Assembly (NCBI GenBank): GCA_025455535.1 | Contig: JALOMM010000114.1 | Location: 1-5,789, forward strand | DNA from: Bacteroidales bacterium | GTDB lineage: Bacteria > Bacteroidota > Bacteroidia > Bacteroidales > VadinHA17 | Reading direction: 5' to 3' | Length of the DNA stretch: 5,789 nucleotides | Shown: positions 1 to 5,789 of the stretch, in pieces | Layout of the letters: every line of letters begins with the position of its first letter | Position numbering within the stretch: position 1 is the stretch's first letter | The notes under the pieces: model-generated | The model's database searches: none | What the model saw: the letters and a program-made list of their open reading frames with translations, nothing else | Told to the model about the DNA's origin: nothing | Position numbers and translations under genes: made by a program

Positions 1-234
1 CTTTCTCTTGGGTGCTGTGCTGGCCTTCTTGAAGTGTCCTATCTCTGCCTTGTTGCTGGCTTTCTCCTTCTTGTCGTCAAAACCAAGCTGCAATGCTGAA
101 TATCCGTCTTTTTCCACGGTCTTGACCTGTGTCACAACACAAGGGCCAACCTCTATTACCGTGCACGGGATACTTTTTCCATTCTCATCGAAAACGGATG
201 TCATCCCTACTTTTTTTCCTATTAATCCCTGCAT
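1..234 (-). CDS. rplC: 50S ribosomal protein L3 (N-terminal 78 codons, cut by window edge)
   Basis: L3 binds 23S rRNA early in assembly of the large subunit and reaches towards the peptidyl-transferase centre. The reading frame starts at the ATG complementary to 232-234 and stays open to position 1, giving 78 codons of a protein usually a little over 200 aa. The N-terminus [15 protein letters not shown] is the characteristic L3 start (GLIGKKxGMT), followed by [10 protein letters not shown] and [19 protein letters not shown] at about residues 28-58, the conserved first beta-barrel part. The start follows the rpsJ stop by 20 nt with no Shine-Dalgarno sequence, so it is probably co-transcribed as the second gene of the S10 part of the cluster. 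The end at position 1 is only the window edge, not a truncation of the gene. Identity is secure from the motifs. Confidence 0.95.
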   Translation of the reverse strand, partial: MQGLIGKKVGMTSVFDENGKSIPCTVIEVGPCVVTQVKTVEKDGYSALQLGFDDKKEKASNKAEIGHFKKASTAPKRK

Positions 235-254
235 AATTCAGTATTTTACCGGTT

Positions 255-560
255 TCACACTTTGATTTCAACTTCCACGCCGCTCGGCAGCTCAAGTTTC
301 ATGAGCGCGTCGATGGTTTTTGGCGTCGAGCTGTAGATGTCAAGCAGGCGCTTGTAAGACGACAGTTCGAACTGTTCTCTCGACTTCTTGTTAACGAATG
401 TAGAACGGAGGACCGTATAGATCTTCTTATGCGTGGGGAGCGGTATCGGACCGCTGACCACTGCACCCGTTGACTTCACTGTCTTGACGATCTTCTCAGC
501 CGATTTATCGACCAGGTTATGATCGTAAGATTTGAGTTTGATGCGGATTTTCTGACTCAT
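255..560 (-). CDS. rpsJ: 30S ribosomal protein S10
   Basis: S10 is a small-subunit head protein. In E. coli it also serves as NusE in transcription antitermination with NusB; that second role is known for the family and not shown here. The 101-residue product has the full family length. It opens with [13 protein letters not shown], carries the conserved loop [18 protein letters not shown] at residues 36-53, and then KKSREQFE at 58-65, which is the diagnostic S10 signature. The ATG lies only 2 nt after the fusA stop codon (TAA-AG-ATG), so translation may be coupled to EF-G. rplC follows 20 nt after the stop. Direct fusA-rpsJ adjacency, without tuf between them, is the arrangement expected in Bacteroidetes. 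No sign of damage. Confidence 0.97.
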   Translation of the reverse strand: MSQKIRIKLKSYDHNLVDKSAEKIVKTVKSTGAVVSGPIPLPTHKKIYTVLRSTFVNKKSREQFELSSYKRLLDIYSSTPKTIDALMKLELPSGVEVEIKV

Positions 561-562
561 CT

Positions 563-2665
563 TTAAAGATTTTTTCCTTTTGTTACTTCAATAATTTTCT
601 TCGACAATTCTGCAGGCACCTCTTCAAAATGAGAGAACTCCATTGTAGAGGTCGCTCTTCCCGAGGTAAGGGTACGAAGTACTGTAACGTATCCGAAGTT
701 TTCTGCCAGAGGTACTTTTGCTTTAATTACCCTTGCACCTGCTTTCGATTCCATACCTTCCACCTTTCCCCTGCGCTTGTTGAAGTCGCCGACGACATCA
801 CCCAGGTATTCTTCCGGGGTGACCACTTCGGCTGACATGATAGGTTCGAGGAGCACCGGCTGGCACTTTGACGCCGCATGGCGGAAGGCCTGCTTGGCTG
901 CTATCTCGAATGAAAGCGCATCTGAGTCTACTGAATGGTACGAACCGTCTTTGAGGACAACCTTGAGGCTCTCAAGGGGGAAGCCGGCCAGCGGGCCGTT
1001 ATGCATGGCCTCACGGAATCCCTTCTCCACTGACGGGATGAACTCCTTGGGCACATTGCCTCCCCTGATCTCATTCACAAAGGTAAGTCCTGGAACATCG
1101 TCATCGGCAGGCATAAGCACCACGGATATATCCGCGAACTTGCCCCTGCCGCCAGTCTGTTTCTTGAAGACCTCCCTGTGTGAATATGATGCTGTGACAG
1201 CCTCTTTGTATGCAACCTGGGGCCTCCCCTGGTTACATTCAACTTTGAACTCTCTCTTCAGACGGTCAATAAGTATTTCGAGGTGTAACTCTCCCATGCC
1301 GTTTATCACTGTCTGTCCGCTGTCAGGATCGGTCTTGACCCTGAAAGTGGGATCCTCTTCGGCAAGTTTGCCGAGAGCTACCCCCAGTTTGTCAATGTCA
1401 GCCTGTGTCTTTGGTTCAATGGCTATTCCGATAACCGGTTCGGGGAAATCCATTGTCTCAAGCACTACGGGCTTGTGAATGGCACAGAGTGTGTCACCTG
1501 TCTTAAGATCCTTGAATCCCACTCCGGCACATATGTCACCGGCAGAAACGCTGTCAACGGGATTCTGTTTGTTGGCATGCATCTGGAAGAGGCGGTTAAT
1601 CCTCTCCCTCTTTCCGGTCCTCACGTTCAGCATGGTATCGCCTGCATTGATGGTGCCTGAATAGACCCTCATGTAGACGAGGCGGCCGACGTACGGATCG
1701 GTAGCAATTTTAAAGGCCAGTGCCGAGAACGGCTCATCAGCCTCGGGTTTAAGTATGATCTCCTTATCGTCACGCGGGTCTTTGCCGGTGACGGCACCCA
1801 CATCGACCGGCGATGGCAGGAATGCCACGATACCGTTAAGGAGACGCTGTACCCCTTTATTCTTGAAAGCTGCTCCGCAGAATACCGGGACAACCACTCC
1901 CTCTACCGTTTCGCGGCGCAGCACAGTGTATATCTCATCAGAGGTAATGCTCTCATGGTCTTCGAGATAACGCTCGAGTATCGAGTCATCCATCTCGGCG
2001 CACGCCTCCACCAGCTTCATTCTCCACTCTTCAGCCTCTTCCGTCATATCGGCAGGTATTGGCTGTATGGTGAAGTTGGTCATAGGGTCTTCACCATCCT
2101 CGAAGATGATGGCCTTCATCTCAATAAGGTCAATGATGCCCCTGAACTTTTCTTCAGAGCCGATAGGCACCTGCACAGGCACGGGGTGAGCACCGAGCTT
2201 ATCTGTTATCTGCTGCACTACGCCTTGAAAATCTGCACCCGAGCGGTCCATCTTGTTGATGAAGGCAATACGGGGAACCTTATACTTGTCAGCCTGTCTC
2301 CATACCGTCTCTGACTGAGGCTCAACGCCTCCGACAGCGCAGAAGACCGCCACAGCGCCATCAAGCACCCTGAGAGACCTCTCGACCTCAACGGTGAAGT
2401 CAACGTGCCCCGGAGTGTCAATGAGATTTATCTTATAAAGCTGATCGTCATACTTCCAGAAGGTTGTTGTTGCAGCCGACGTGATGGTGATCCCTCTCTC
2501 CTGCTCCTGGACCATCCAGTCCATTGTTGCATTGCCGTCATGCACCTCGCCGATACGGTGTACCCGTCCGGTATAATACAGTATCCGCTCGGAAATTGTA
2601 GTCTTCCCGGCGTCAATGTGGGCCATGATGCCAATGTTGCGTGTTTTTCGGAGATCGCTGGTCAT
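563..2665 (-). CDS. fusA: Canonical translation elongation factor G (EF-G)
   Basis: EF-G is the cytoplasmic GTPase that drives tRNA-mRNA translocation and, with RRF, ribosome recycling. The 700-residue product has standard length and all five domains. In the G domain the P-loop AHIDAGKT is at 15-22, switch [12 protein letters not shown] at 57-67, DTPGH at 83-87 with catalytic His87, and NKMD at 137-140. Domain II starts near 311, domain III near 406 (with [10 protein letters not shown]), domain IV near 484 (with [10 protein letters not shown] and tip-loop His577 in SYHSVDSD), and domain V runs from about 602 ([18 protein letters not shown]). The chosen ATG gives the usual [20 protein letters not shown] start. 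It sits between rpsG (34 nt upstream) and rpsJ (2 nt downstream). All catalytic residues are intact, so this is the housekeeping EF-G and the presumed fusidic-acid target. Compare with the diverged paralogue at 3973. Confidence 0.98.
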   Translation of the reverse strand: MTSDLRKTRNIGIMAHIDAGKTTISERILYYTGRVHRIGEVHDGNATMDWMVQEQERGITITSAATTTFWKYDDQLYKINLIDTPGHVDFTVEVERSLRVLDGAVAVFCAVGGVEPQSETVWRQADKYKVPRIAFINKMDRSGADFQGVVQQITDKLGAHPVPVQVPIGSEEKFRGIIDLIEMKAIIFEDGEDPMTNFTIQPIPADMTEEAEEWRMKLVEACAEMDDSILERYLEDHESITSDEIYTVLRRETVEGVVVPVFCGAAFKNKGVQRLLNGIVAFLPSPVDVGAVTGKDPRDDKEIILKPEADEPFSALAFKIATDPYVGRLVYMRVYSGTINAGDTMLNVRTGKRERINRLFQMHANKQNPVDSVSAGDICAGVGFKDLKTGDTLCAIHKPVVLETMDFPEPVIGIAIEPKTQADIDKLGVALGKLAEEDPTFRVKTDPDSGQTVINGMGELHLEILIDRLKREFKVECNQGRPQVAYKEAVTASYSHREVFKKQTGGRGKFADISVVLMPADDDVPGLTFVNEIRGGNVPKEFIPSVEKGFREAMHNGPLAGFPLESLKVVLKDGSYHSVDSDALSFEIAAKQAFRHAASKCQPVLLEPIMSAEVVTPEEYLGDVVGDFNKRRGKVEGMESKAGARVIKAKVPLAENFGYVTVLRTLTSGRATSTMEFSHFEEVPAELSKKIIEVTKGKNL

Positions 2666-2699
2666 TATCTTGTTTCGGTTACCCTTCCGGCTCTTTCAG

Positions 2700-3176
2700 T
2701 TAAAACCTGAAATGGGCGAATGCCTTGTTGGCCTCAGCCATACGGTGTGTATCCTCTTTTTTCTTATAGGCGCCGCCTTCCTGGTTATAGGCAGCCATCA
2801 CCTCAGCGGCAAGCTTCTCAGCCATGCTGTGGCCTGTGCGCTTTCGGGCGAAGAGAATAAGGTTCTTCATGCTTATGCTGACTTTGCGGTCAGAGCGTAT
2901 CTCCAGAGGTACCTGGAATGTCGCACCACCAACCCTGCGGCTTTTTACCTCCACATGAGGGGTGATGTTGTCAAGAGCCTGCTTCCAGATCTCCAGGGGA
3001 GTCTTCTCAGCATTCTTCATCTTGTCAGCCACTATTTCCAGTGAATCATAGAAAATCCTGAAGGCAACGGTCTTTTTACCACTGTACATCAGATTATTGA
3101 TGAAGCGGGTAACGTACGGATCGTTGAATTTCGGGTCCGGTAGGAGGATCCTCTTCTTTGGTTTTGCCTTTCTCAT
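2700..3176 (-). CDS. rpsG: 30S ribosomal protein S7
   Basis: S7 is a primary 16S rRNA-binding protein that nucleates assembly of the 30S head and lines the E site. The product is 158 aa, within the normal bacterial range. It begins [17 protein letters not shown], continues with [17 protein letters not shown] (about 19-35), and carries the rRNA-binding beta-hairpin with [13 protein letters not shown] at about residues 77-89. The C-terminal half has the helix [13 protein letters not shown] and a TGHSMAEKL stretch typical of the family. It lies 18 nt after rpsL and 34 nt before fusA, the universal rpsL-rpsG-fusA order. An AAAGGA Shine-Dalgarno-like sequence 8 nt before the ATG supports this start. 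In E. coli, S7 represses its own operon; whether that holds here is unknown. Confidence 0.97.
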   Translation of the reverse strand: MRKAKPKKRILLPDPKFNDPYVTRFINNLMYSGKKTVAFRIFYDSLEIVADKMKNAEKTPLEIWKQALDNITPHVEVKSRRVGGATFQVPLEIRSDRKVSISMKNLILFARKRTGHSMAEKLAAEVMAAYNQEGGAYKKKEDTHRMAEANKAFAHFRF

Positions 3177-3184
3177 ATTGTGAA

Positions 3185-3190
3185 TCCTTT
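3185..3190 (-). promoter_or_regulatory. Shine-Dalgarno-like site of rpsG
   Basis: Read on the minus strand, AAAGGA ends 8 nt before the rpsG ATG, inside the 18-nt rpsL-rpsG gap. It is the only well-placed Shine-Dalgarno-like sequence among the genes here. fusA has GGAAGGG but 16 nt away, and rpsJ has AAAGGA too far upstream. The starts of rplC and the plus-strand EF-G paralogue have only A/C-rich leaders. Sparse use of such sites is normal for Bacteroidetes, so a match here may be chance or a real exception. Confidence 0.45.
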
Positions 3191-3194
3191 ATTG

Positions 3195-3569
3195 TTACTT
3201 CTTTGGTCTTTTTGCACCATATTTTGACCTTCTCTGCATACGGCCATCGACACCTGATGTGTCAAGCGCTCCGCGGACAAGGTGATAACGAACACCCGGA
3301 AGGTCTTTCACCCTTCCCCCTCTGATGAGTACAATAGAGTGCTCCTGGAGATTGTGTCCCTCACCCGGTATGTAAGCGTTGACCTCTTTCTGGTTCGTGA
3401 GCCTTACCCTGGCAACTTTTCTCATGGCTGAGTTAGGTTTTTTTGGCGTGGTAGTATATACGCGAACACATACCCCCCTGCGCTGCGGGCATGAATCAAG
3501 AGCAGGCGCTTTGCTCTTGTCAACCAGCTTCTTGCGGCCTTTTCTAACTAACTGCTGAATTGTTGGCAT
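3195..3569 (-). CDS. rpsL: 30S ribosomal protein S12
   Basis: S12 sits at the decoding centre of the 30S subunit and controls accuracy of codon reading. The 124-residue product has exactly the E. coli length. Key motifs are [22 protein letters not shown] at 27-48 (only parts conserved word for word elsewhere), [10 protein letters not shown] at 69-78 and [13 protein letters not shown] at 84-96. Lys43 and Lys88, where substitutions give streptomycin resistance, are both the wild-type residue, as is Pro91. Asp89 is the residue methylthiolated by RimO in E. coli. It is the first gene of the minus-strand cluster, so the operon promoter should lie just upstream in the divergent region. The rpsG start follows 18 nt after its stop. 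Identity is unambiguous. Confidence 0.98.
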   Translation of the reverse strand: MPTIQQLVRKGRKKLVDKSKAPALDSCPQRRGVCVRVYTTTPKKPNSAMRKVARVRLTNQKEVNAYIPGEGHNLQEHSIVLIRGGRVKDLPGVRYHLVRGALDTSGVDGRMQRRSKYGAKRPKK

Positions 3570-3609
3570 AATTCTTTCTTAATTAATTTTCCTTTTAAAA
3601 ATTGGTCTG

Positions 3610-3639
3610 CAAATATCTATTATTCAGTCTTAAAGCAAT
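3610..3639 (-). promoter_or_regulatory. Candidate promoter of the rpsL-rpsG-fusA-rpsJ-rplC operon
   Basis: Read leftward, ATTG (3636-3639) is followed after an 18-nt spacer by GATATTTG (3610-3617). This resembles the Bacteroidetes primary-sigma pattern TTTG, about 19 nt, TAnnTTTG, with one mismatch in each box. It would start transcription near 3603 and leave a leader of about 30-35 nt before the rpsL ATG. It is the best match I found on this strand in the intergenic region. Given the mismatches and AT-rich background, the call is tentative. Confidence 0.4.
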
Positions 3640-3668
3640 TATCATTTTCCCATGTCACACATACACAT

Positions 3669-3711
3669 CCCGCAAAGCTGCAGCGACAGTCAGTCGTCAC
3701 AGTGCCGCGGG
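3669..3711. repeat. GC-rich patch with short inverted repeats
   Basis: Within AT-rich DNA this patch has CCCGC (3669-3673) pairing with GCGGG (3707-3711). Inside it are the palindrome GCTGCAGC (3677-3684) and CGAC/GTCG arms around a 5-nt loop (3684-3696). ACAGT also occurs twice (3686-3690 and 3700-3704). It could be a protein-binding site or a small structured element upstream of the str operon promoter. No U-tract follows on either strand, so it is not a standard terminator. The function is unknown and chance is possible. Confidence 0.25.
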
Positions 3712-3818
3712 GCAAAGTTTTATAGAGATGTAACTTAATGGTTTGTAAGTTATTTACAGGATTTTCTTCCCGACCTCTCCTCTCGACCTCTTTTATAAAC
3801 TTACGCTTTGAAAGAGTG

Positions 3819-3848
3819 ACCGGTACTCCTGTTTCTCAAAAAACCGGT
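3819..3848. repeat. Paired ACCGGT palindromes upstream of the EF-G2 promoter
   Basis: ACCGGT occurs at 3819-3824 and again at 3843-3848, with starts 24 bp apart (a little over two helical turns). The pair is centred about 90 bp before the transcription start predicted from the 3887-3917 promoter. Each copy is its own reverse complement, so the pair is also an inverted repeat, but flanking bases do not extend the symmetry. A regulator site is possible. The same hexamer also occurs elsewhere in the window, inside coding sequence, so chance is a real alternative. Confidence 0.2.
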
Positions 3849-3886
3849 GCAAAGAAAACAAATATTTTTCAAACAACCGCAACTTT

Positions 3887-3917
3887 TATGTACTTCTTTG
3901 AAAAATTGTTATTTTTG
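3887..3917 (+). promoter_or_regulatory. Candidate Bacteroidetes-type promoter of the EF-G2 gene
   Basis: TATTTTTG at 3910-3917 is a perfect match to the Bacteroidetes -7 consensus TAnnTTTG. A 19-nt spacer upstream lies TATG (3887-3890), which matches three of four bases of the -33 TTTG box. Transcription would start near 3923, leaving a leader of about 50 nt to the ATG at 3973. That leader contains an AT-only inverted repeat (TATATA at 3935-3940 and 3947-3952) and no Shine-Dalgarno sequence. This is the strongest promoter match in the window. Confidence 0.5.
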
Positions 3918-3972
3918 CGCTCCCTACAAGACGATATATACCTATTTATATAATACAACAAAACAGCCGCAG

Positions 3973-5789
3973 ATGAAGACATACACAACAGACCATCTCA
4001 GGAACATTGCCCTGCTGGGGAACTCAGGTTCAGGCAAGACAACCCTTGCGGAAGCAATGCTTTTCAACGGTGGTGTCATTGAGAGAAGAGGAACGGTAGA
4101 AGCAAAGAATACTGTATCTGATTACAAACCTATTGAGCAGGAAAACAGGAACTCGATCTTTTCCACGGTACTCTATACCGAGTTCAGGGACAAAAAGATC
4201 AATATCGTTGATACTCCGGGGCTCGATGACTTTTCAGGCGGTGTTATTGCATCAATGTATGCTGCTGACAGCGTACTGCTTGTCATCAACGTTCAGAACG
4301 GCGTCGAAGTAGGGACGGAGATACACTTCAGGCATGCCGAGAAGTTCCATAAGCCTCTCATACTGGCAGTTAACGGACTGGACCATGAGAAAGCCAACTT
4401 TGAAAAGTCGCTTGAGATGCTTCATGAGCGTTTCGGCAGCAATATCACCCTGGCACAGTTCCCGGTTAATGAAGGTGCCGGATTCAACACCGTGATAGAC
4501 ATCATCAGCATGAAGATGCTGCGCTACGCCAAGGAGGGCGGCAAAGCCGAGGTCGTTGACATACCGGCTGATCACAAGGCCAAGGCAGAGGAGTTGCATG
4601 CTGCTCTCATCGAAAAGGTTGCCGAGAGCGATGAGTCACTGATGGAGCTTTTTTTCGCCAATGATACGCTGACCGAAGAGGAGATAAGCAGGGGCATCCG
4701 TGCCGGCCTCCTCAAGAGAGGCATCTTCCCCGTCTTCTGCATTTCTGCAAAAGGCAATATCGGTGTCGACAGGCTTCTGGAGTTTATCTCTGCATCTGCC
4801 CCTTCACCGGCTGACATGCCGGCATCAAAGAACTCAAAGGGTGCCGAAGTAAAATGCACCTCTGCCGGTCCCGCTTCAGTGTTTGTTTTCAAAACAACAA
4901 TAGAGGAACACATTGGCGAGATCAACTATTTCAGGGTGATGTCAGGCAAGATCAATGAAAACCTTGACGTAATAAACACAAGCAACGGAACCAAGGAGAG
5001 GCTCTCACAGATTTTCATCTGTGCCGGCAAGAACCGAACCAGGATACCCGAGATACATGCAGGTGACGTCGGTGGCTTCGTGAAGCTGAAGAACACAAAG
5101 ACAAACCATACTCTCAATGCGCCGGGCAATGACTGGACCTACGAGACAATGAGGTTCCCGGAGCCCAAGTACCGCACCGCCATCAAACCGGTGAGCGAGA
5201 GTGATGAGGAGAAGCTGGGTGAGTCACTTAACCGCATGCACCAGGAAGATCCTACAATAATAATAGAATATTCAAAGGAGCTTAAGCAGATCCTCATCCA
5301 TGGACAGGGTGAGTATCACCTCAACATACTCAGGTGGCATCTTGACAACATTTTCAAGATCGAGACCCAGTTCGTTGCTCCCAAGATCCCGTACCGTGAG
5401 ACAATTACCAAATCAGCACAGGCTGATTACAGGCACAAGAAACAGTCAGGCGGCGCCGGCCAGTTCGGTGAGGTGCATATGATCATAGAGCCTTTTGAAG
5501 AAGGCTCTGAGGCGAAGTCAATGATGAAGATAGCCGGCAAGGAGATAAAACTGGCAAACCGTGACAAGGAGGAGATAGATCTCCCGTGGGGCGGCAAGCT
5601 GGTTTACATGAACTGTATCGTCGGCGGTTCGATTGATGCCCGCTTCATGCCTGCCATCCTCAAAGGTATAATGGAAAAGATGGAGGTTGGTCCTCTTACC
5701 GGTTCATATGCCCGTGATATAAGGGTTTACGTTTATGACGGCAAGATGCACCCGGTTGACTCAAACGAAATATCATTCCGTCTTGCAGG
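3973..5789 (+). CDS. EF-G paralogue of the Bacteroidetes EF-G2 type, degenerate GTPase motifs (3' end outside window)
   Basis: This is a second EF-G homologue, open for 605 codons to the window edge; roughly 110 residues (end of domain IV and domain V) are presumed missing. The G domain has P-loop GNSGSGKT at 16-23, DTPGLDD at 80-86 with Leu84 where canonical EF-G has the catalytic His, NGLD at 134-137 instead of NKxD, and no RGIT in switch I (NRNS at 58-61). Domain II runs about 300-385, domain III about 393-465 (HGQGEYHL at 443-450), and domain IV from about 470 (SGGAGQFGEV at 492-501; tip His593 in MHPVDSNE). About 28 residues are added within 508-542. The ATG gives MKTYTTDHLRNIALLG, the usual family start. 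From memory, the sequence matches Bacteroides EF-G2 (product of fusA2), reported to translocate without GTP hydrolysis during carbon starvation. That function here is inferred. It is transcribed away from the str operon. Confidence 0.93.
   Translation, partial: MKTYTTDHLRNIALLGNSGSGKTTLAEAMLFNGGVIERRGTVEAKNTVSDYKPIEQENRNSIFSTVLYTEFRDKKINIVDTPGLDDFSGGVIASMYAADSVLLVINVQNGVEVGTEIHFRHAEKFHKPLILAVNGLDHEKANFEKSLEMLHERFGSNITLAQFPVNEGAGFNTVIDIISMKMLRYAKEGGKAEVVDIPADHKAKAEELHAALIEKVAESDESLMELFFANDTLTEEEISRGIRAGLLKRGIFPVFCISAKGNIGVDRLLEFISASAPSPADMPASKNSKGAEVKCTSAGPASVFVFKTTIEEHIGEINYFRVMSGKINENLDVINTSNGTKERLSQIFICAGKNRTRIPEIHAGDVGGFVKLKNTKTNHTLNAPGNDWTYETMRFPEPKYRTAIKPVSESDEEKLGESLNRMHQEDPTIIIEYSKELKQILIHGQGEYHLNILRWHLDNIFKIETQFVAPKIPYRETITKSAQADYRHKKQSGGAGQFGEVHMIIEPFEEGSEAKSMMKIAGKEIKLANRDKEEIDLPWGGKLVYMNCIVGGSIDARFMPAILKGIMEKMEVGPLTGSYARDIRVYVYDGKMHPVDSNEISFRLA

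Larger units (their letters stand above)
3570..3972. other. 403-nt divergent intergenic control region
   Basis: This stretch separates the starts of rpsL (leftward) and the EF-G paralogue (rightward), so promoters and operators for both must lie here unless transcription comes from further away. It is strongly AT-rich at both ends, with a GC-rich patch at about 3669-3713. I see one Bacteroidetes-type promoter candidate for each direction, two ACCGGT palindromes, a CGACCTCT direct repeat (3771-3778 and 3784-3791) and an AT-only inverted repeat (3935-3940 with 3947-3952). No tRNA, known riboswitch, terminator with U-tract or credible protein gene was recognised. A 71-codon frame at 3738-3953 exists but looks like chance. 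Confidence 0.7.

Noticed and set aside
777..1478. 233-codon open frame on the plus strand inside fusA
   Set aside because: It lies fully antisense to the highly conserved EF-G coding sequence, its translation resembles no family I know, and it is rich in Ser/Arg/Pro as expected of a shadow frame.
3445..3447. Streptomycin-resistance substitution in S12
   Set aside because: Lys43, Lys88 and Pro91 are all the wild-type residues, so there is no resistance change at these sites.
3738..3953. 71-codon plus-strand frame in the divergent region, starting MVCKLFTGFSS
   Set aside because: It overlaps the best promoter candidate, has no ribosome-binding site or recognisable domain, and its Phe/Leu/Thr-rich content follows from AT-rich intergenic DNA.
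3949..3954. Exact E. coli-type -10 hexamer TATAAT before the EF-G2 gene
   Set aside because: There is no TTGACA-like box at the right distance, the phylum uses a different promoter pattern, and it would leave a leader of only about 12 nt. It is likely chance in AT-rich DNA.
4252..5129. Three minus-strand frames of 67-117 codons opposite the EF-G2 gene
   Set aside because: The plus-strand frame is clearly EF-G homologous throughout this stretch; these are antisense shadows.
3973..5789. EF-G paralogue considered as a ribosome-protection resistance protein (TetM type) or peptide release factor RF3
   Set aside because: TetM-type proteins and RF3 keep intact GTPase motifs, and RF3 lacks the EF-G domain IV. 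This protein has EF-G domains II to IV, degenerate G motifs and the Bacteroidetes EF-G2 N-terminus.

Overview
The window is a ribosomal-protein and elongation-factor locus from a member of the Bacteroidota (Bacteroidetes), most likely Bacteroidales-like. Three things support this. The minus-strand gene order is rpsL-rpsG-fusA-rpsJ-rplC, with no tuf gene between fusA and rpsJ, so the str and S10 clusters are fused. The intergenic sequence carries a perfect TAnnTTTG -7 element, the Bacteroidetes primary-sigma type. Most genes lack a Shine-Dalgarno sequence. The protein sequences (S10 of 101 aa, S7 of 158 aa, EF-G of 700 aa) also fit that phylum from memory of the families; no database search was possible.

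Layout. Positions 1-3569 are five tightly packed minus-strand genes read right to left: rpsL (S12), rpsG (S7), fusA (canonical EF-G), rpsJ (S10) and the first 78 codons of rplC (L3), which runs off the left edge. Gaps between them are 18, 34, 2 and 20 nt, so this looks like one transcription unit continuing into the S10 operon. Positions 3570-3972 are an AT-rich divergent intergenic region with a plausible promoter for each direction, a small GC-rich patch and some short repeats, but no convincing gene. Positions 3973-5789 are the first 605 codons of a plus-strand gene for a second, diverged EF-G (EF-G2 type), cut by the right edge.

The main point of interest is the head-to-head pair of two EF-G paralogues. 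The minus-strand copy has every canonical GTPase motif. The plus-strand copy keeps a P-loop but has lost the catalytic histidine of DTPGH (now Leu84), the RGIT switch I motif and the Lys of NKxD, and it carries about 28 extra residues in domain IV. These traits match the Bacteroidetes EF-G2 family, whose Bacteroides thetaiotaomicron member is reported to support slow translocation without hydrolysing GTP during carbon starvation. The family is therefore not new, but its placement directly divergent from the str operon, sharing one control region with the growth-linked canonical EF-G operon, is worth a second look.
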